Assembly: GCA_017428085.1 (NCBI GenBank)
Contig: JAFRRP010000075.1
Span: 1-64,000, forward strand
Reading direction: 5' to 3'
DNA length: 64,000 nt
Source: Clostridia bacterium
GTDB taxonomy: Bacteria; Bacillota; Clostridia; Oscillospirales; Acutalibacteraceae
Shown piece after piece: positions 53,301-60,033 of this stretch. The notes beneath the pieces were generated by a model. That model was not told the origin of the DNA. It searched no databases and was given only the letters and a program-made list of their open reading frames with translations. Position 1 is the first letter of the stretch; each line of letters opens with the position of its first letter. Both the position numbers and the translations under genes were made by a program.

Positions 53301-54111
53301 TATCGGCGTTGTCTGCAAGGACGCGCCGTACATCAAAAATATCTTTGCCAAGAGCGACGGCGTTGAGATCGAATTCAGCCGCTATATGGATGAATCGACG
53401 CTTGTCCCGGCGAATTTCACGCTCAAAAACGCAAGCAGCCCCGTGAGCTTTACGGTCCGGAAGCTCAACAGCGAGAAAAGCCCCGTGAAGCCGGGCGTCA
53501 GCTATACGAGCCGGATCCTTCTGAAGACCGCGGAGCTGCCCATGAATACCGCGCTGACGGTCGGCGTTTCCGGCAGTGTGAAAAGCTATGCCGGCGTTGC
53601 GGCGGGCGATTCCTACAACGGCGTCGTAAAGACCGTGCAGGTCTACAAGCTGACGGTGAAAGGCGGGACGGCGGAGAAGAACGTCTACGCGTACCCCGCG
53701 GGCGCGTCTGTGACGATCACGGCGAACGCGCCGACTGCCGGCTTCGCGTTCTCCGGCTGGAAAACAACGGGCGTTGCGCTGCCCGATGCGCTGCATCCGA
53801 CCGTGACCTTTACCATGCCCGCGGGCGATGTGACCGTCACGGCGGGATACGCCGGTCACGCGCGCGGCGCGCAGGATAAGCAAAAAGAATACACCCCCGG
53901 CGACGTGGACGGCGACGGCAAGATCAGCTCCGCCGACGCGCGGCTGGCGTTGCGGCGGTCGGTCAGTCTGGAGAATTATCCCGAGGGCTCCGTGCAGTTC
54001 CTTGCCTGTGATGTGGACGGAGATAACAAAGTTTCCTCCGCCGACGCGCGCCTGATCCTTCGCGCTTCCGTTGGGTTGGAAGACGCGACAAAATGGAAGA
54101 AGCAGAAATAG
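47302..54111 (+). CDS. giant secreted multidomain protein with C-terminal dockerin
   Basis: 2269 residues, ribosome site GCGGAGGAATG. Signal peptide (1-25, ending LAALAA). Roughly 30-130 is an Ig-like domain; 170-620 a repetitive beta-helix-like region; near 840-900 a carboxypeptidase-regulatory-like domain (VSGTVKDADGKPLPGVFVRA); then several beta sandwiches, a helical part (1530-1880) and a second regulatory-like domain (VEGAEVTLYQNVKG). About 2110-2190 is a divergent InlB repeat (LTVKGGTAEKNVYAYPAGAS). Residues 2198-2262 are a type I dockerin: GDVDGDGKISSADARLALRR and CDVDGDNKVSSADARLILRA. The dockerin should bind a cohesin elsewhere. No catalytic motif was found, so an adhesin or scaffold role is likely. 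Confidence 0.85.
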   Translation: MKRLLSVILCLGMLFTCAPLAALAANDPIKIVSVTANTNQNYDSDEITVEFTGPTDSDAADRFAAELCYTYQANGHPYTVRRRGGNARVNDEGSYTLKIEAPYSLLDDAFLKPTLAIVTIDKNGAETLSKPIPLTAAPEKSHYCSPLKVTVGDKVYTYGPGLDEEGKVKTTFPKQEENGVFFDPDTRTLTLSGASGAKVEADSLTVGRDLNKIVLNGAVFDSIRFYDHKPIEIELIGANAGNLIAQNDSDIFLKGADGASLTGYIDASSAACILSNLAWTEAATGQRNYTDLHAITANAVAFDRCTANLSSESVKEPVVCVVGWNDLYINDNGMILRDCPDFRVTHKLKGICCEARDFLIDNSELTITGVHESDTSSDHPDFVGIDEKRNSVDITLQNHAKLNVDMTQNGKSNSVNAVRCEILTVDGSSEINAKVLASETGEGSISGMFPQQLHLSGKVQVDVTNRSGGGVTGLSMGKAELDGGKLTVNVDGKATIYGVSPATIKMNKASLTVNAVGRVESENKERVYLFNAGIDQTIIDSTVDLSFLLNGTGGYDFFECMDFFGTTEIRGSTLRVGIHSAPSKFSARRFSLVSDYVEATESSVPKIIARVPADYLSLAQGQVNAFVKKAFDSSVDISACICTGNKIDANCMKSAISEPVRSLTVILPKVIADKAAQLNKSRLVVTKNGEQKTIWEGRSLAEGVTAYAFSEETYSDAQLQSLISGAYRTVAYYDGAFSNSGEITLKSSFDKDFCYVEGIRISDTDGGLVSGEAYRATVTDDKGKVWTVPGFLTAGKYTVTLEGKSYSKLYDYAAFNKSKNNSFTAADGVVSLKGLRLIVPSVTVSGTVKDADGKPLPGVFVRADQTYKNGCGFSVTAQTDTAGKYRFTLFGAEAVNGKNSFTAQYASYLLLDAGGKVIEGNRFETEPQKNGATLDLTLKKMPSSVVSLSYSLDREAVKDEATQKYLTKLSKGFILSGEIDGKQLKNTYKGSADLSSGQYSLWNGADADCLINGGRTLKLSVSSGAYSIADKEKTVKLDADNCAAATLTLSPRAGIVAAIRAPKRQGIGSYGAAWYNAKGEYVGTSSERKMIGDEIQTVSFVSPVNESGSYTVVFSPFNAPEKLADVDASLTRISVKLVKNRGVDVGSVTVDTAAIENIAFITKPNSTISAPESWSSQNEIVRMPGHIETDGDIAGARLSSLSFKDYHTTSKFYCTLDADGDGEAERYDVTLWNGIGSLSFNNPPALPLDFTLYVLPNAEGSVQLDVAATIKLADGKTQSEQSVGSVTVGAPGAYLAAPERTVSETVPVSGTAPARERVLILDGDTVVAEVKANVNGRFSATVTLVGCEEGRASLHKLRSSSSAGDSEPATVIYNANGAALLRSGFTYSDRPSSDRSRYQKYISSDGAYTFTPAQERNGIYVTLSAEFANPDEIRTDYSDLNVGKLMSSPVVFAIQLMNGEVQYYQGKRSGKTGTFLSEEFKIYSAINRISVLYDTKQDVFAPSVDGIPTRTVGLSSVLSAAAKQSVPTGKQSAQLRDKLSEVGLNVSAGLTDAQNAMSAPELMNSLRKDLGAIPKNKFGSIGTDRAVTEAQFKKDLDYAKARVKANADDASLEAVDVVDGNKTPYRYLSFSETDPDNGTVFMMTLIEDLSGKDPAYHETALLLTDAEQPLSVPASGGKKAANGGKRAPDTRAAVRKAAAPSKATVVSGCLDASGFIPSWLESSAKALGYVNAEKFFFGFGKGISIAGMGLSVYAHNQTNNECEERFQKALRTVFTPCYNSLPEKWQEIIKSKLNAFSKLNVEAWSMNNDTLAASLFTGAINLLGGNPVSEGIAAVGNFCGNWINDDYQSNIQKELEMMQDDIRRIYYNNGLEVTENEDCKKVPDRNMKAPRVGLDPSGYVYEAVASNRVEGAEVTLYQNVKGVKTKVADGSEDIFGAANPLISDADGRYEWFVPEGLWLVEVKADGYVPADSQSCTNIKEVEKRDGYTWLQVLPPQTAVNIGVVCKDAPYIKNIFAKSDGVEIEFSRYMDESTLVPANFTLKNASSPVSFTVRKLNSEKSPVKPGVSYTSRILLKTAELPMNTALTVGVSGSVKSYAGVAAGDSYNGVVKTVQVYKLTVKGGTAEKNVYAYPAGASVTITANAPTAGFAFSGWKTTGVALPDALHPTVTFTMPAGDVTVTAGYAGHARGAQDKQKEYTPGDVDGDGKISSADARLALRRSVSLENYPEGSVQFLACDVDGDNKVSSADARLILRASVGLEDATKWKKQK

Positions 54112-54142
54112 TATCATCCTCCGCATGACCGATCAACAGTTG

Positions 54143-54192
54143 AAAGCGCATTCCCGTCGTTTCGTACGGGATGCGCTTCTTCTGTTTCTTTG
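54143..54192 (+). terminator. terminator after the giant dockerin gene
   Basis: Stem AAGCGCAT-CCCGT / ACGGG-ATGCGCTT (one bulged T) followed by TTCTGTTTCTTT. Confidence 0.75.
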
Positions 54193-54336
54193 GCTTTTCA
54201 CGGTTTTTTGTGGGATAGCGGCAGACAGGCATTTGTCAAAAATACACAAAAACCGGCGTTGTTTTTTTTACGGGGTATCCGCAAAAAATCGTCACAAGTG
54301 ACGATGCGCCGGCTTTTTTCAAGTGATAAAATAATA

Positions 54337-54696
54337 ATGACTCACTATATTTCATGTCTCGGCCACGATTACGTCACACTGGATCCTCCGGTCGAGCATC
54401 CCGCCACCTGCACCGAGGATCGGTACGTCGTAAAAACGGCATGCTCGCGCTGCGGAAAGGACGGCAGTACGACCACGACCCTGAACACGGCCGGTCACGT
54501 CGATGAAAACGGGGACAGTATATGCGACGACTGCGGCACGGCGATCACCGCGGAGACAAAAATGCGCGGCCGCACGCCCTCGGGCGGCGGAAATTCCGGC
54601 GGTTCCTCCTCCGGGAAATCGGGCGGCTTCTTCGATAAGATCGTCGAATTCTTCAGGAATATCATCAACTTCTTCAAAAATCTGTTCAGCAGATGA
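54337..54696 (+). pseudogene. orphan C-terminal piece of a surface protein
   Basis: 119 residues without signal peptide or good ribosome site. It has a Cys-pair repeat of the kind used in surface proteins (ATCTEDRYVVKTACSRCGKD; HVDENGDSICDDCG), a Ser/Gly linker and the hydrophobic end FFRNIINFFKNLFSR. The Cys-pair repeat is like those in the LRR-dockerin protein at 57675. Most likely the end of a larger gene whose front was lost. Confidence 0.6.
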
Positions 54697-54784
54697 TCCC
54701 GTCCGGTCCCTGTCCGGCCGCGCGCATTCATCAGGGCAACGGAGAACAGATCAGAGGCTGAAAAAGGGAATACCGACAGAAAAT

Positions 54785-54811
54785 CAGCGGGGCCTTTTCC
54801 GGGCCCCGCTG
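54785..54811. terminator. bidirectional terminator
   Basis: Perfect 10-base stem CAGCGGGGCC / GGCCCCGCTG with a 7-base loop and T-rich flanks on both strands, between two converging remnants. Confidence 0.8.
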
Positions 54812-54826
54812 TTGTTGAAAGAAGTG

Positions 54827-55147
54827 TTAATGCCTGCCGATCTTATGCAGCGGGAGCTGCTCGAAACCGGGGATCTCGTTGAACGCCGGCGCGTCGTCTC
54901 GCAGGGTGTAGTCGCCGTTGGCCGGATCGACGAACAGTTGTTCCATTTGATTCGGCTTGTATACCGCATTGTCGGAAACGTCGCTGAACCGGCAGACGAG
55001 ATCGTCGATCATGCCGATATCGCCGGGGCCGTTGACGATCAGGTTCCCGGTCACTTCGCTGTACGCGGGGTTGGTGACGTACCCGGGGTCCTCCGTCGCG
55101 TTGAAATCCTCCGTGATCCGCTGCAAAAGCGGAAATCGCATCGTCAA
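54827..55147 (-). pseudogene. C-terminal remnant of a right-handed beta-helix protein
   Basis: 106 residues: LLQRITEDFNATEDPGYVTN, NLIVNGPGDIGMIDDLVCRF, LFVDPANGDYTLRDDAPAFN, then EIPGFEQLPLHKIGRH. The phrase FVDPANGDYTLRDDAPAF is the usual ending of secreted beta-helix (pectate-lyase-like) proteins. There is no signal or catalytic part. With the neighbouring orphan tail, it marks another decayed spot. Confidence 0.65.
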
Positions 55148-55165
55148 ACATCCGCATATTTACGC

Positions 55166-55194
55166 TTGTAATTTCAGTCGTTTGGAACTATAAT
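55166..55194 (+). promoter_or_regulatory. promoter of the lipoprotein/dockerin paralogue operon
   Basis: TTGTAA (55166-55171), 17-base spacer, TATAAT (55189-55194), 37 bases upstream of the start at 55232. Confidence 0.7.
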
Positions 55195-55231
55195 GATAAC
55201 GGTATCACGAGTCGGATCGGAGGACATGACA

Positions 55232-56434
55232 ATGGGAAAAAATAAACGTCGGGCACATATTTTCCACGGAGGAATTTTCCCTCGCGCCGCGGTCTCGCTC
55301 CTCATTGTTTTTGCGTTTACGGCGATCCTTCCGGCCTGCGGCGGCGCAAAGCGCTTGAAAAACGACGTCGACAAGCCGATCGACAGCGTTGCCGGAACGG
55401 AAAGCTCCTTCACCGACACGGCGCCCGCCGAAGAAAGCGCCGCCGGGGACACAGCGGATGCGAAGGTGAACGTGGTCCCCACCGCCGCTTCCGCGTTGAC
55501 GCTTGTGGATAAGGATACGGAAGCGTTTACCATGCAGATCCCGGACGGCTGGGAGATGCGCTACGGCTGGGACGGGGAGAAGATGCTGCTGATCCGCGTC
55601 TACGATCCCGCGCAGCCGGTCAACCAGATCTTTTACGCGACCGATATGGTCCCGTTTATGAAAAGCGAAGCGTCCGCCGAAATGTACGCGAACAGCGGCA
55701 CGGTCATGTTCAGTGAAGCGCCCGTCCTCGACCCGCCGACGAACGAGACCCTGTTCAAACAGATCCCGAAGCTGCGGACCTATTATCTGGAAACGGTAAA
55801 ATCGGAAGCCACCGCCGCGATGATCCCCGAGATCTACAACTTCGAATTGCTGGAGACCCTTCCGGCGGCTTCTGCGTTCGGCGACGACAGCCTTGACGAC
55901 AGCATCCTCCACGGGACCTTCCGGACCGCGGACGGAAGCGCCGAAGGCGAGGGCATCGGCTTTGCCGCTATCGTGGATCTTTTCGGTACGATGCTAAGCC
56001 CGCTTTACGGCGTGGATATGGCCTATTACAACGTATACAATTTCACCGCCATCACCGGCGTGAAGGATGAATTCGTCAACTATGAGGAGATCCTCTGCCG
56101 GTCGTTTTCCTCGCTGCAGCTCAAGCAGGAATTTGTGGCGAAGATGCTGAAAAACAGCGAGGATTCCTTCGCGCAATTACAGCAGATCAACGCCTCGATC
56201 ACGGCTTCCTATTATAACTACAACAACGCCTGGCTCGCCAGATCCAGCTCCTCGGATATCGCCCGCCAGAAATACAGCGACGCTACGCTTGGCTATGAAA
56301 GAGTATACGACACCGAAACCGGAGAGATCTACAAGGCCTACAACGGTTTTACGGACGAATACACCGGTTCGCGCTACCAATCCGTTTCGGACGATATGTA
56401 CACGCAGGGTTGGGACGGATATATCGAAAGATAA
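55232..56434 (+). CDS. surface lipoprotein, paralogue of the next gene's protein
   Basis: 400 residues. ATG 55226 is only 2 bases after GGAGG, so ATG 55232 (8 bases) is used. Signal with lipid Cys in ILPACGG. After an acidic spacer the domain reads TMQIPDGWEMRYGWDGEKML, LIRVYDPAQPVNQIFYATD, APVLDPPTNETLFKQIPKLR, YEEILCRSFSSLQLKQEFV. The same domain is in the gene at 56487 with about 60% identical residues by eye. The C-terminal about 50 residues (ERVYDTETGEIYKAYNGFTD) are unique. Function unknown. Confidence 0.75.
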   Translation: MGKNKRRAHIFHGGIFPRAAVSLLIVFAFTAILPACGGAKRLKNDVDKPIDSVAGTESSFTDTAPAEESAAGDTADAKVNVVPTAASALTLVDKDTEAFTMQIPDGWEMRYGWDGEKMLLIRVYDPAQPVNQIFYATDMVPFMKSEASAEMYANSGTVMFSEAPVLDPPTNETLFKQIPKLRTYYLETVKSEATAAMIPEIYNFELLETLPAASAFGDDSLDDSILHGTFRTADGSAEGEGIGFAAIVDLFGTMLSPLYGVDMAYYNVYNFTAITGVKDEFVNYEEILCRSFSSLQLKQEFVAKMLKNSEDSFAQLQQINASITASYYNYNNAWLARSSSSDIARQKYSDATLGYERVYDTETGEIYKAYNGFTDEYTGSRYQSVSDDMYTQGWDGYIER

Positions 56435-56486
56435 AACGATCTCATCGTAACAACATGATAAGAACAGAGAAGGGAGTTCGATCATC

Positions 56487-57641
56487 ATGAAGAACAAAAC
56501 ATCCGCATCGGTGCGTGATGAAAACCGAAGGAACGCAAAAACGCGCAGAATGAGAAGCGCGCTTTCGCTCCTGCTGGCAGCGGTCCTGCTGTTTTCGGTC
56601 TGCGGCCTGCCGGTCACGGCGGCAAACCGGAAGCCCGGCGACGTGGACGGGGACGGAAAGATCACCTCCGCCGACGCCCGCCTTGCGCTGCGCAGATCGG
56701 TGGGGCTTGAGCCCTATAAGGAGAATTCGGCTGAATACGCGGCCTGCGACGTGGATTTCGACGGCAGCGTTTCCTCCGCGGACGCGCGCCTGATCCTGCG
56801 CGGCTCCGTGGGCCTGGAGGACACGACGAAATGGAAGAAGCCGACCGCGTCTGCCGTGCCGAAGAAGCTCGTTTCAAAGGATACGGTGGCGTTCACCATG
56901 CAGATCCCGGAGGGCTGGGAGCTGCGCTTCGGCTGGGACGGCGAAAAGATGCTGCTGATCCGGGTCTACGATCCCAAGCAGCCGGTCAACCAGATCTTCT
57001 ACGCGACCGATATTGTCCCGTTCATGAAAAGCGAAGCGGCCGCCCAATGGTATGGGCGCACCGGGACGAAGATGTTCAGCGAAGCGCCCGTCCTCGACCC
57101 GCCCACGAACGAAACGCTTTTCAAGCAGATCCCGAAGCTGCGCGATTATTTTCGGAATACGGTCAAATCGGAGGAGACCGTCGCGCTGCTGCCCGAGATC
57201 TACGATTTCCGCCTGATCCAGACGCTTCCCTCCAAGACGACGTCAAAGGAGTACGCCGGCCTTGACGAAAGCATCCTCTACGGGAGCTTCCGGAACGAAA
57301 ACGGCAGCGCGAAAGGCGAGGGCATCGGCTATGCCTCCATCCTGGACCATTTCGGCGCCTCTTTGACCGACCCGATCACCGGCATCGACCCGGCATATTA
57401 TTTCGTGTACAACCTCACCGCGATCACCAGCGCTGCGGGGACCTTCGCCGATTATCAGGAGATCCTTTGCCGGTCGTTCTCCACGCTGAAGCTCAAGGAT
57501 GATTTCGTCAAAAAAATGCTGAAAAACAGCGACGCGTTCTTTACCCAGGGGAAGGCGGTCAACGACTCGATCAACGGCGTGTATGAAAAGATCAACGCCG
57601 CCTGGGACGCCAGAATAAAGGGCGACGACCTTAAGAACTGA
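56487..57641 (+). CDS. secreted protein with N-terminal dockerin, paralogue of the preceding lipoprotein
   Basis: 384 residues, ribosome site AGAAGGGAG. A signal with a long basic front (helix ALSLLLAAVLLFSVCGLPV) is followed by a dockerin at about 50-110: KPGDVDGDGKITSADARLAL and CDVDFDGSVSSADARLILRG. Then the same domain as the lipoprotein before it: TMQIPEGWELRFGWDGEKML, VLDPPTNETLFKQIPKLRDY, YQEILCRSFSTLKLKDDFV. Thus one domain is displayed by two different anchors from one operon. No catalytic motif recognised. Confidence 0.8.
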   Translation: MKNKTSASVRDENRRNAKTRRMRSALSLLLAAVLLFSVCGLPVTAANRKPGDVDGDGKITSADARLALRRSVGLEPYKENSAEYAACDVDFDGSVSSADARLILRGSVGLEDTTKWKKPTASAVPKKLVSKDTVAFTMQIPEGWELRFGWDGEKMLLIRVYDPKQPVNQIFYATDIVPFMKSEAAAQWYGRTGTKMFSEAPVLDPPTNETLFKQIPKLRDYFRNTVKSEETVALLPEIYDFRLIQTLPSKTTSKEYAGLDESILYGSFRNENGSAKGEGIGYASILDHFGASLTDPITGIDPAYYFVYNLTAITSAAGTFADYQEILCRSFSTLKLKDDFVKKMLKNSDAFFTQGKAVNDSINGVYEKINAAWDARIKGDDLKN

Positions 57642-57674
57642 CCGCCCCGCGTGACGAAAGGATAGGATTGAAAG

Positions 57675-59231
57675 ATGAAACGTATCACCAGATGCCTCTC
57701 TCTGCTGCTGGCGGCCTGTATGCTGCTGTGCGTCGTTCCGGCGCGCGCCGCCGAAATCGTGGACAGCGGCACCTGCGACAAAGACTTTAAAAACGTCACC
57801 TGGGCGCTGGACGCCGACGGGGGCCTTGTGATCAGCGGGACGGGAGAGATGGAATACTTCCCTTGGAGAAGCCGGTATTTTACAACGATCAAGGCGGTGA
57901 TCATCACCAACGGCGTGACCGGTATCTGCGACTCCGCGTTTTACGAGTGCAATAAAATGCAGATCCTGTCGATCCCGAACACCGTGACGCGCATCGAGAA
58001 AGCCGCGTTTTACGACTGTAAATCGTTGACGGACGTATCGGTCCCGGACAGCGTGACAAGCCTCGGAGACAGCGCGTTCGCCCATTGCTGGGCGCTGGAG
58101 AAGATAACGCTCCCGAACGGCCTGACAAGCATCCCGACAAATCTGTTCTACGAGTGCATGAAACTGCCGGGAGTAACGATCCCGACCGGTGTGAAAAGCG
58201 TCGGGAAACGGGCGTTTTGCAAGTGTTACGGGCTGAAGAGCGTCAAGCTCCCGAAAAGCGTGACAAGTATTGAGGAATATGCGTTCGACGCCTGCGTCGG
58301 CTTGACGGACGTATATTACGAAGGCAGCGAGGCGAACTGGAAGGCGATCGCGATCAAAGACGGAAACACGGCTTTGGCATCTGCGAAGATCCATTACAAC
58401 CAGAAGATCGGCCCGTCCGCGCACACGCACAAATGGAACGCGGGCGTGGTCACATATGCGCCCGGCTGCGGAACGCCCGGCGTAAAGACCTATGCCTGCA
58501 GCGTGTGCGGGACGACGAAAACGGAGACGCTGCCGAAAACGAACGCCCACAAGTGGGACGCGGGCAAGGTTTATATGGAGCCCACCTGCGCGGCGGAAGG
58601 CGTGATGATCTACACCTGCTCCGTGTGCAAAGGCGAAAAGCGGGAACCCATCGCAAAAAAGAAAGAACATAACTGGAACCAGGGCGTCACCACAAGACCG
58701 GCCACCTGCGGCGTGGACGGCGTGAAGACCTATACCTGCATCGCGTGTCATACGACAAAGACGGAGACGATCCCGAAAACGAACGCCCATAAGTGGGATT
58801 CCGGCAAGGTGACGAAAGCCGCCACCTGCGGCGCGGACGGCGTAAAGACCTACACGTGCTCCGTTTGCAAGACGACAAAGACGGAGACGCTGGCAAAAAC
58901 GGGCGCCCATCAATGGGACAAGGGCGTATTTACGGCGCCCGACCGCAAAAATCTATCCGCGGTCAAAACCTATACGTGTTCCGTCTGCAAAACGACGGAA
59001 ACGGAAAAAATCAAGTATTTGCCCGGCGACGCGGACCGCGACGATCATATCACCTCCGCCGACGCGCGGCTCGCGCTGCGCAGATCGGTGGGGCTGGAAA
59101 GCTTTGAAAAAAACTCGCCGCAGTTTTTGGCGTGCGACGCGGATCGGGACGCCAACGTTACCTCGGCGGACGCGCGCCTGATCCTTCGCGCTTCCGTGGG
59201 GTTGGAAAATCCGAAAACGTGGGCCAAATGA
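57675..59231 (+). CDS. BspA-type leucine-rich repeat protein with Cys-pair repeats and dockerin
   Basis: 518 residues. Signal peptide (1-26). About 85-230 are LRR_5 repeats (ITNGVTGICDSAFYECNKMQ, IPNTVTRIEKAAFYDCKSLT, LPKSVTSIEEYAFDACVGLT). About 250-450 hold five repeats of about 40 residues with HKWxxG and CxxC (YACSVCGTTKTETLPKTNAH). The end is a dockerin (PGDADRDDHITSADARLALR; CDADRDANVTSADARLILRA) in which calcium-loop Gly residues are replaced. Likely an adhesin linked to a cohesin scaffold. It follows the dockerin paralogue by 33 bases. Confidence 0.85.
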   Translation: MKRITRCLSLLLAACMLLCVVPARAAEIVDSGTCDKDFKNVTWALDADGGLVISGTGEMEYFPWRSRYFTTIKAVIITNGVTGICDSAFYECNKMQILSIPNTVTRIEKAAFYDCKSLTDVSVPDSVTSLGDSAFAHCWALEKITLPNGLTSIPTNLFYECMKLPGVTIPTGVKSVGKRAFCKCYGLKSVKLPKSVTSIEEYAFDACVGLTDVYYEGSEANWKAIAIKDGNTALASAKIHYNQKIGPSAHTHKWNAGVVTYAPGCGTPGVKTYACSVCGTTKTETLPKTNAHKWDAGKVYMEPTCAAEGVMIYTCSVCKGEKREPIAKKKEHNWNQGVTTRPATCGVDGVKTYTCIACHTTKTETIPKTNAHKWDSGKVTKAATCGADGVKTYTCSVCKTTKTETLAKTGAHQWDKGVFTAPDRKNLSAVKTYTCSVCKTTETEKIKYLPGDADRDDHITSADARLALRRSVGLESFEKNSPQFLACDADRDANVTSADARLILRASVGLENPKTWAK

Positions 59232-59290
59232 TCATCCCGTAACGGAAACACGCCGATAGGGATTCTTGAAAGCAACACACCGCAAAAACA

Positions 59291-59355
59291 AAAAAGACAG
59301 AGGACGTTTTCCTGTCATTGTCCGTCGGGAAAAAACCGTCCTCTGTCTTCTGTTT
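59291..59355. terminator. bidirectional terminator between convergent operons
   Basis: 11-base stem GACAGAGGACG / CGTCCTCTGTC with inner pairing TTTTCC/GGAAAA, A-run before and T-run (TTCTGTTTTT) after. Confidence 0.85.
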
Positions 59356-59365
59356 TTCTGTTCGT

Positions 59366-59563
59366 TTATTTCGCCTTATAGTAGAGCATGCAGTGGCAGT
59401 AGCCCTCAAAATTCTCGTCGGCGATCTGCTCGCGGAATTCCCGGCACATGCACTTGGTCTCCTCGGTGCGTTCCCTGCGGCACGGGCAGTAGCCGCCGGT
59501 CTGCTTCAGGCCTTCCTTTACCGTATCCACGATCTCTTTGTTGGGGTTGAGCGTGATCTTCAT
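59366..59563 (-). CDS. ferredoxin-thioredoxin reductase catalytic-domain protein (short)
   Basis: 65 residues with six Cys in CPC (26-28), CMC (38-40) and CHC (56-58), the pattern of the 4Fe-4S and disulfide centre of FTR catalytic chains. It is far shorter than plant FTR and the spacing differs. Such stand-alone proteins in anaerobes may reduce thioredoxin-like disulfides with ferredoxin electrons (inferred). Last gene of the redox operon, 14 bases after the flavodoxin. Confidence 0.8.
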   Translation of the reverse strand: MKITLNPNKEIVDTVKEGLKQTGGYCPCRRERTEETKCMCREFREQIADENFEGYCHCMLYYKAK

Positions 59564-59577
59564 ATGCGTCCTCTCCT

Positions 59578-59991
59578 TTATTCTGCAAGAAATGATTTTG
59601 CGAAATCGGCGGCGGCTTTCAGGTCCTCCGCGTCCGGTCTGCCTTTATGAACGCCCTTGAACTCGCCGCGGCAGTGGAATTCTCTTGCTTCCATCGGGAT
59701 GCCGACCCGATCCGCTTCCGCCTTGACCTTTTTGTAGGTGGAATTCAGCATGGCGGCGGAGCCGAAATTGACGATTTTGCCCACCGTGTTTTTATCAAGC
59801 GACTGCACGAAGCGCCTGACCTCGGGATCGATGCTGAACGCGTAATAGGAATTGCCCAGAAACAGAAGATCCACCGGCCCGGCAACGGGTTCCGTGATGG
59901 GCAGCGCCTCCACGCCCAGCGCTTTTGCCACGGCCTCCGCCAGCCGTTTGGTGTTGCCCGTCTTGGTGTAGTATCTGACCGCGTATTTCAT
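59578..59991 (-). CDS. flavodoxin-like protein
   Basis: 137 residues. The FMN phosphate loop is YYTKTGNTKRLAEAVA at the N-terminus, followed by LLFLGNSYYAFSIDPEVRRF and VNFGSAAMLNST. Fold and length are those of short-chain flavodoxins. It probably passes electrons within the redox operon, perhaps to the FTR-like protein or the peroxidase system. Confidence 0.88.
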   Translation of the reverse strand: MKYAVRYYTKTGNTKRLAEAVAKALGVEALPITEPVAGPVDLLFLGNSYYAFSIDPEVRRFVQSLDKNTVGKIVNFGSAAMLNSTYKKVKAEADRVGIPMEAREFHCRGEFKGVHKGRPDAEDLKAAADFAKSFLAE

Positions 59992-60033
59992 TCTCTCTTC
60001 CTCCTGTTTTTGTGGTAAAACATATTCTGTGCG

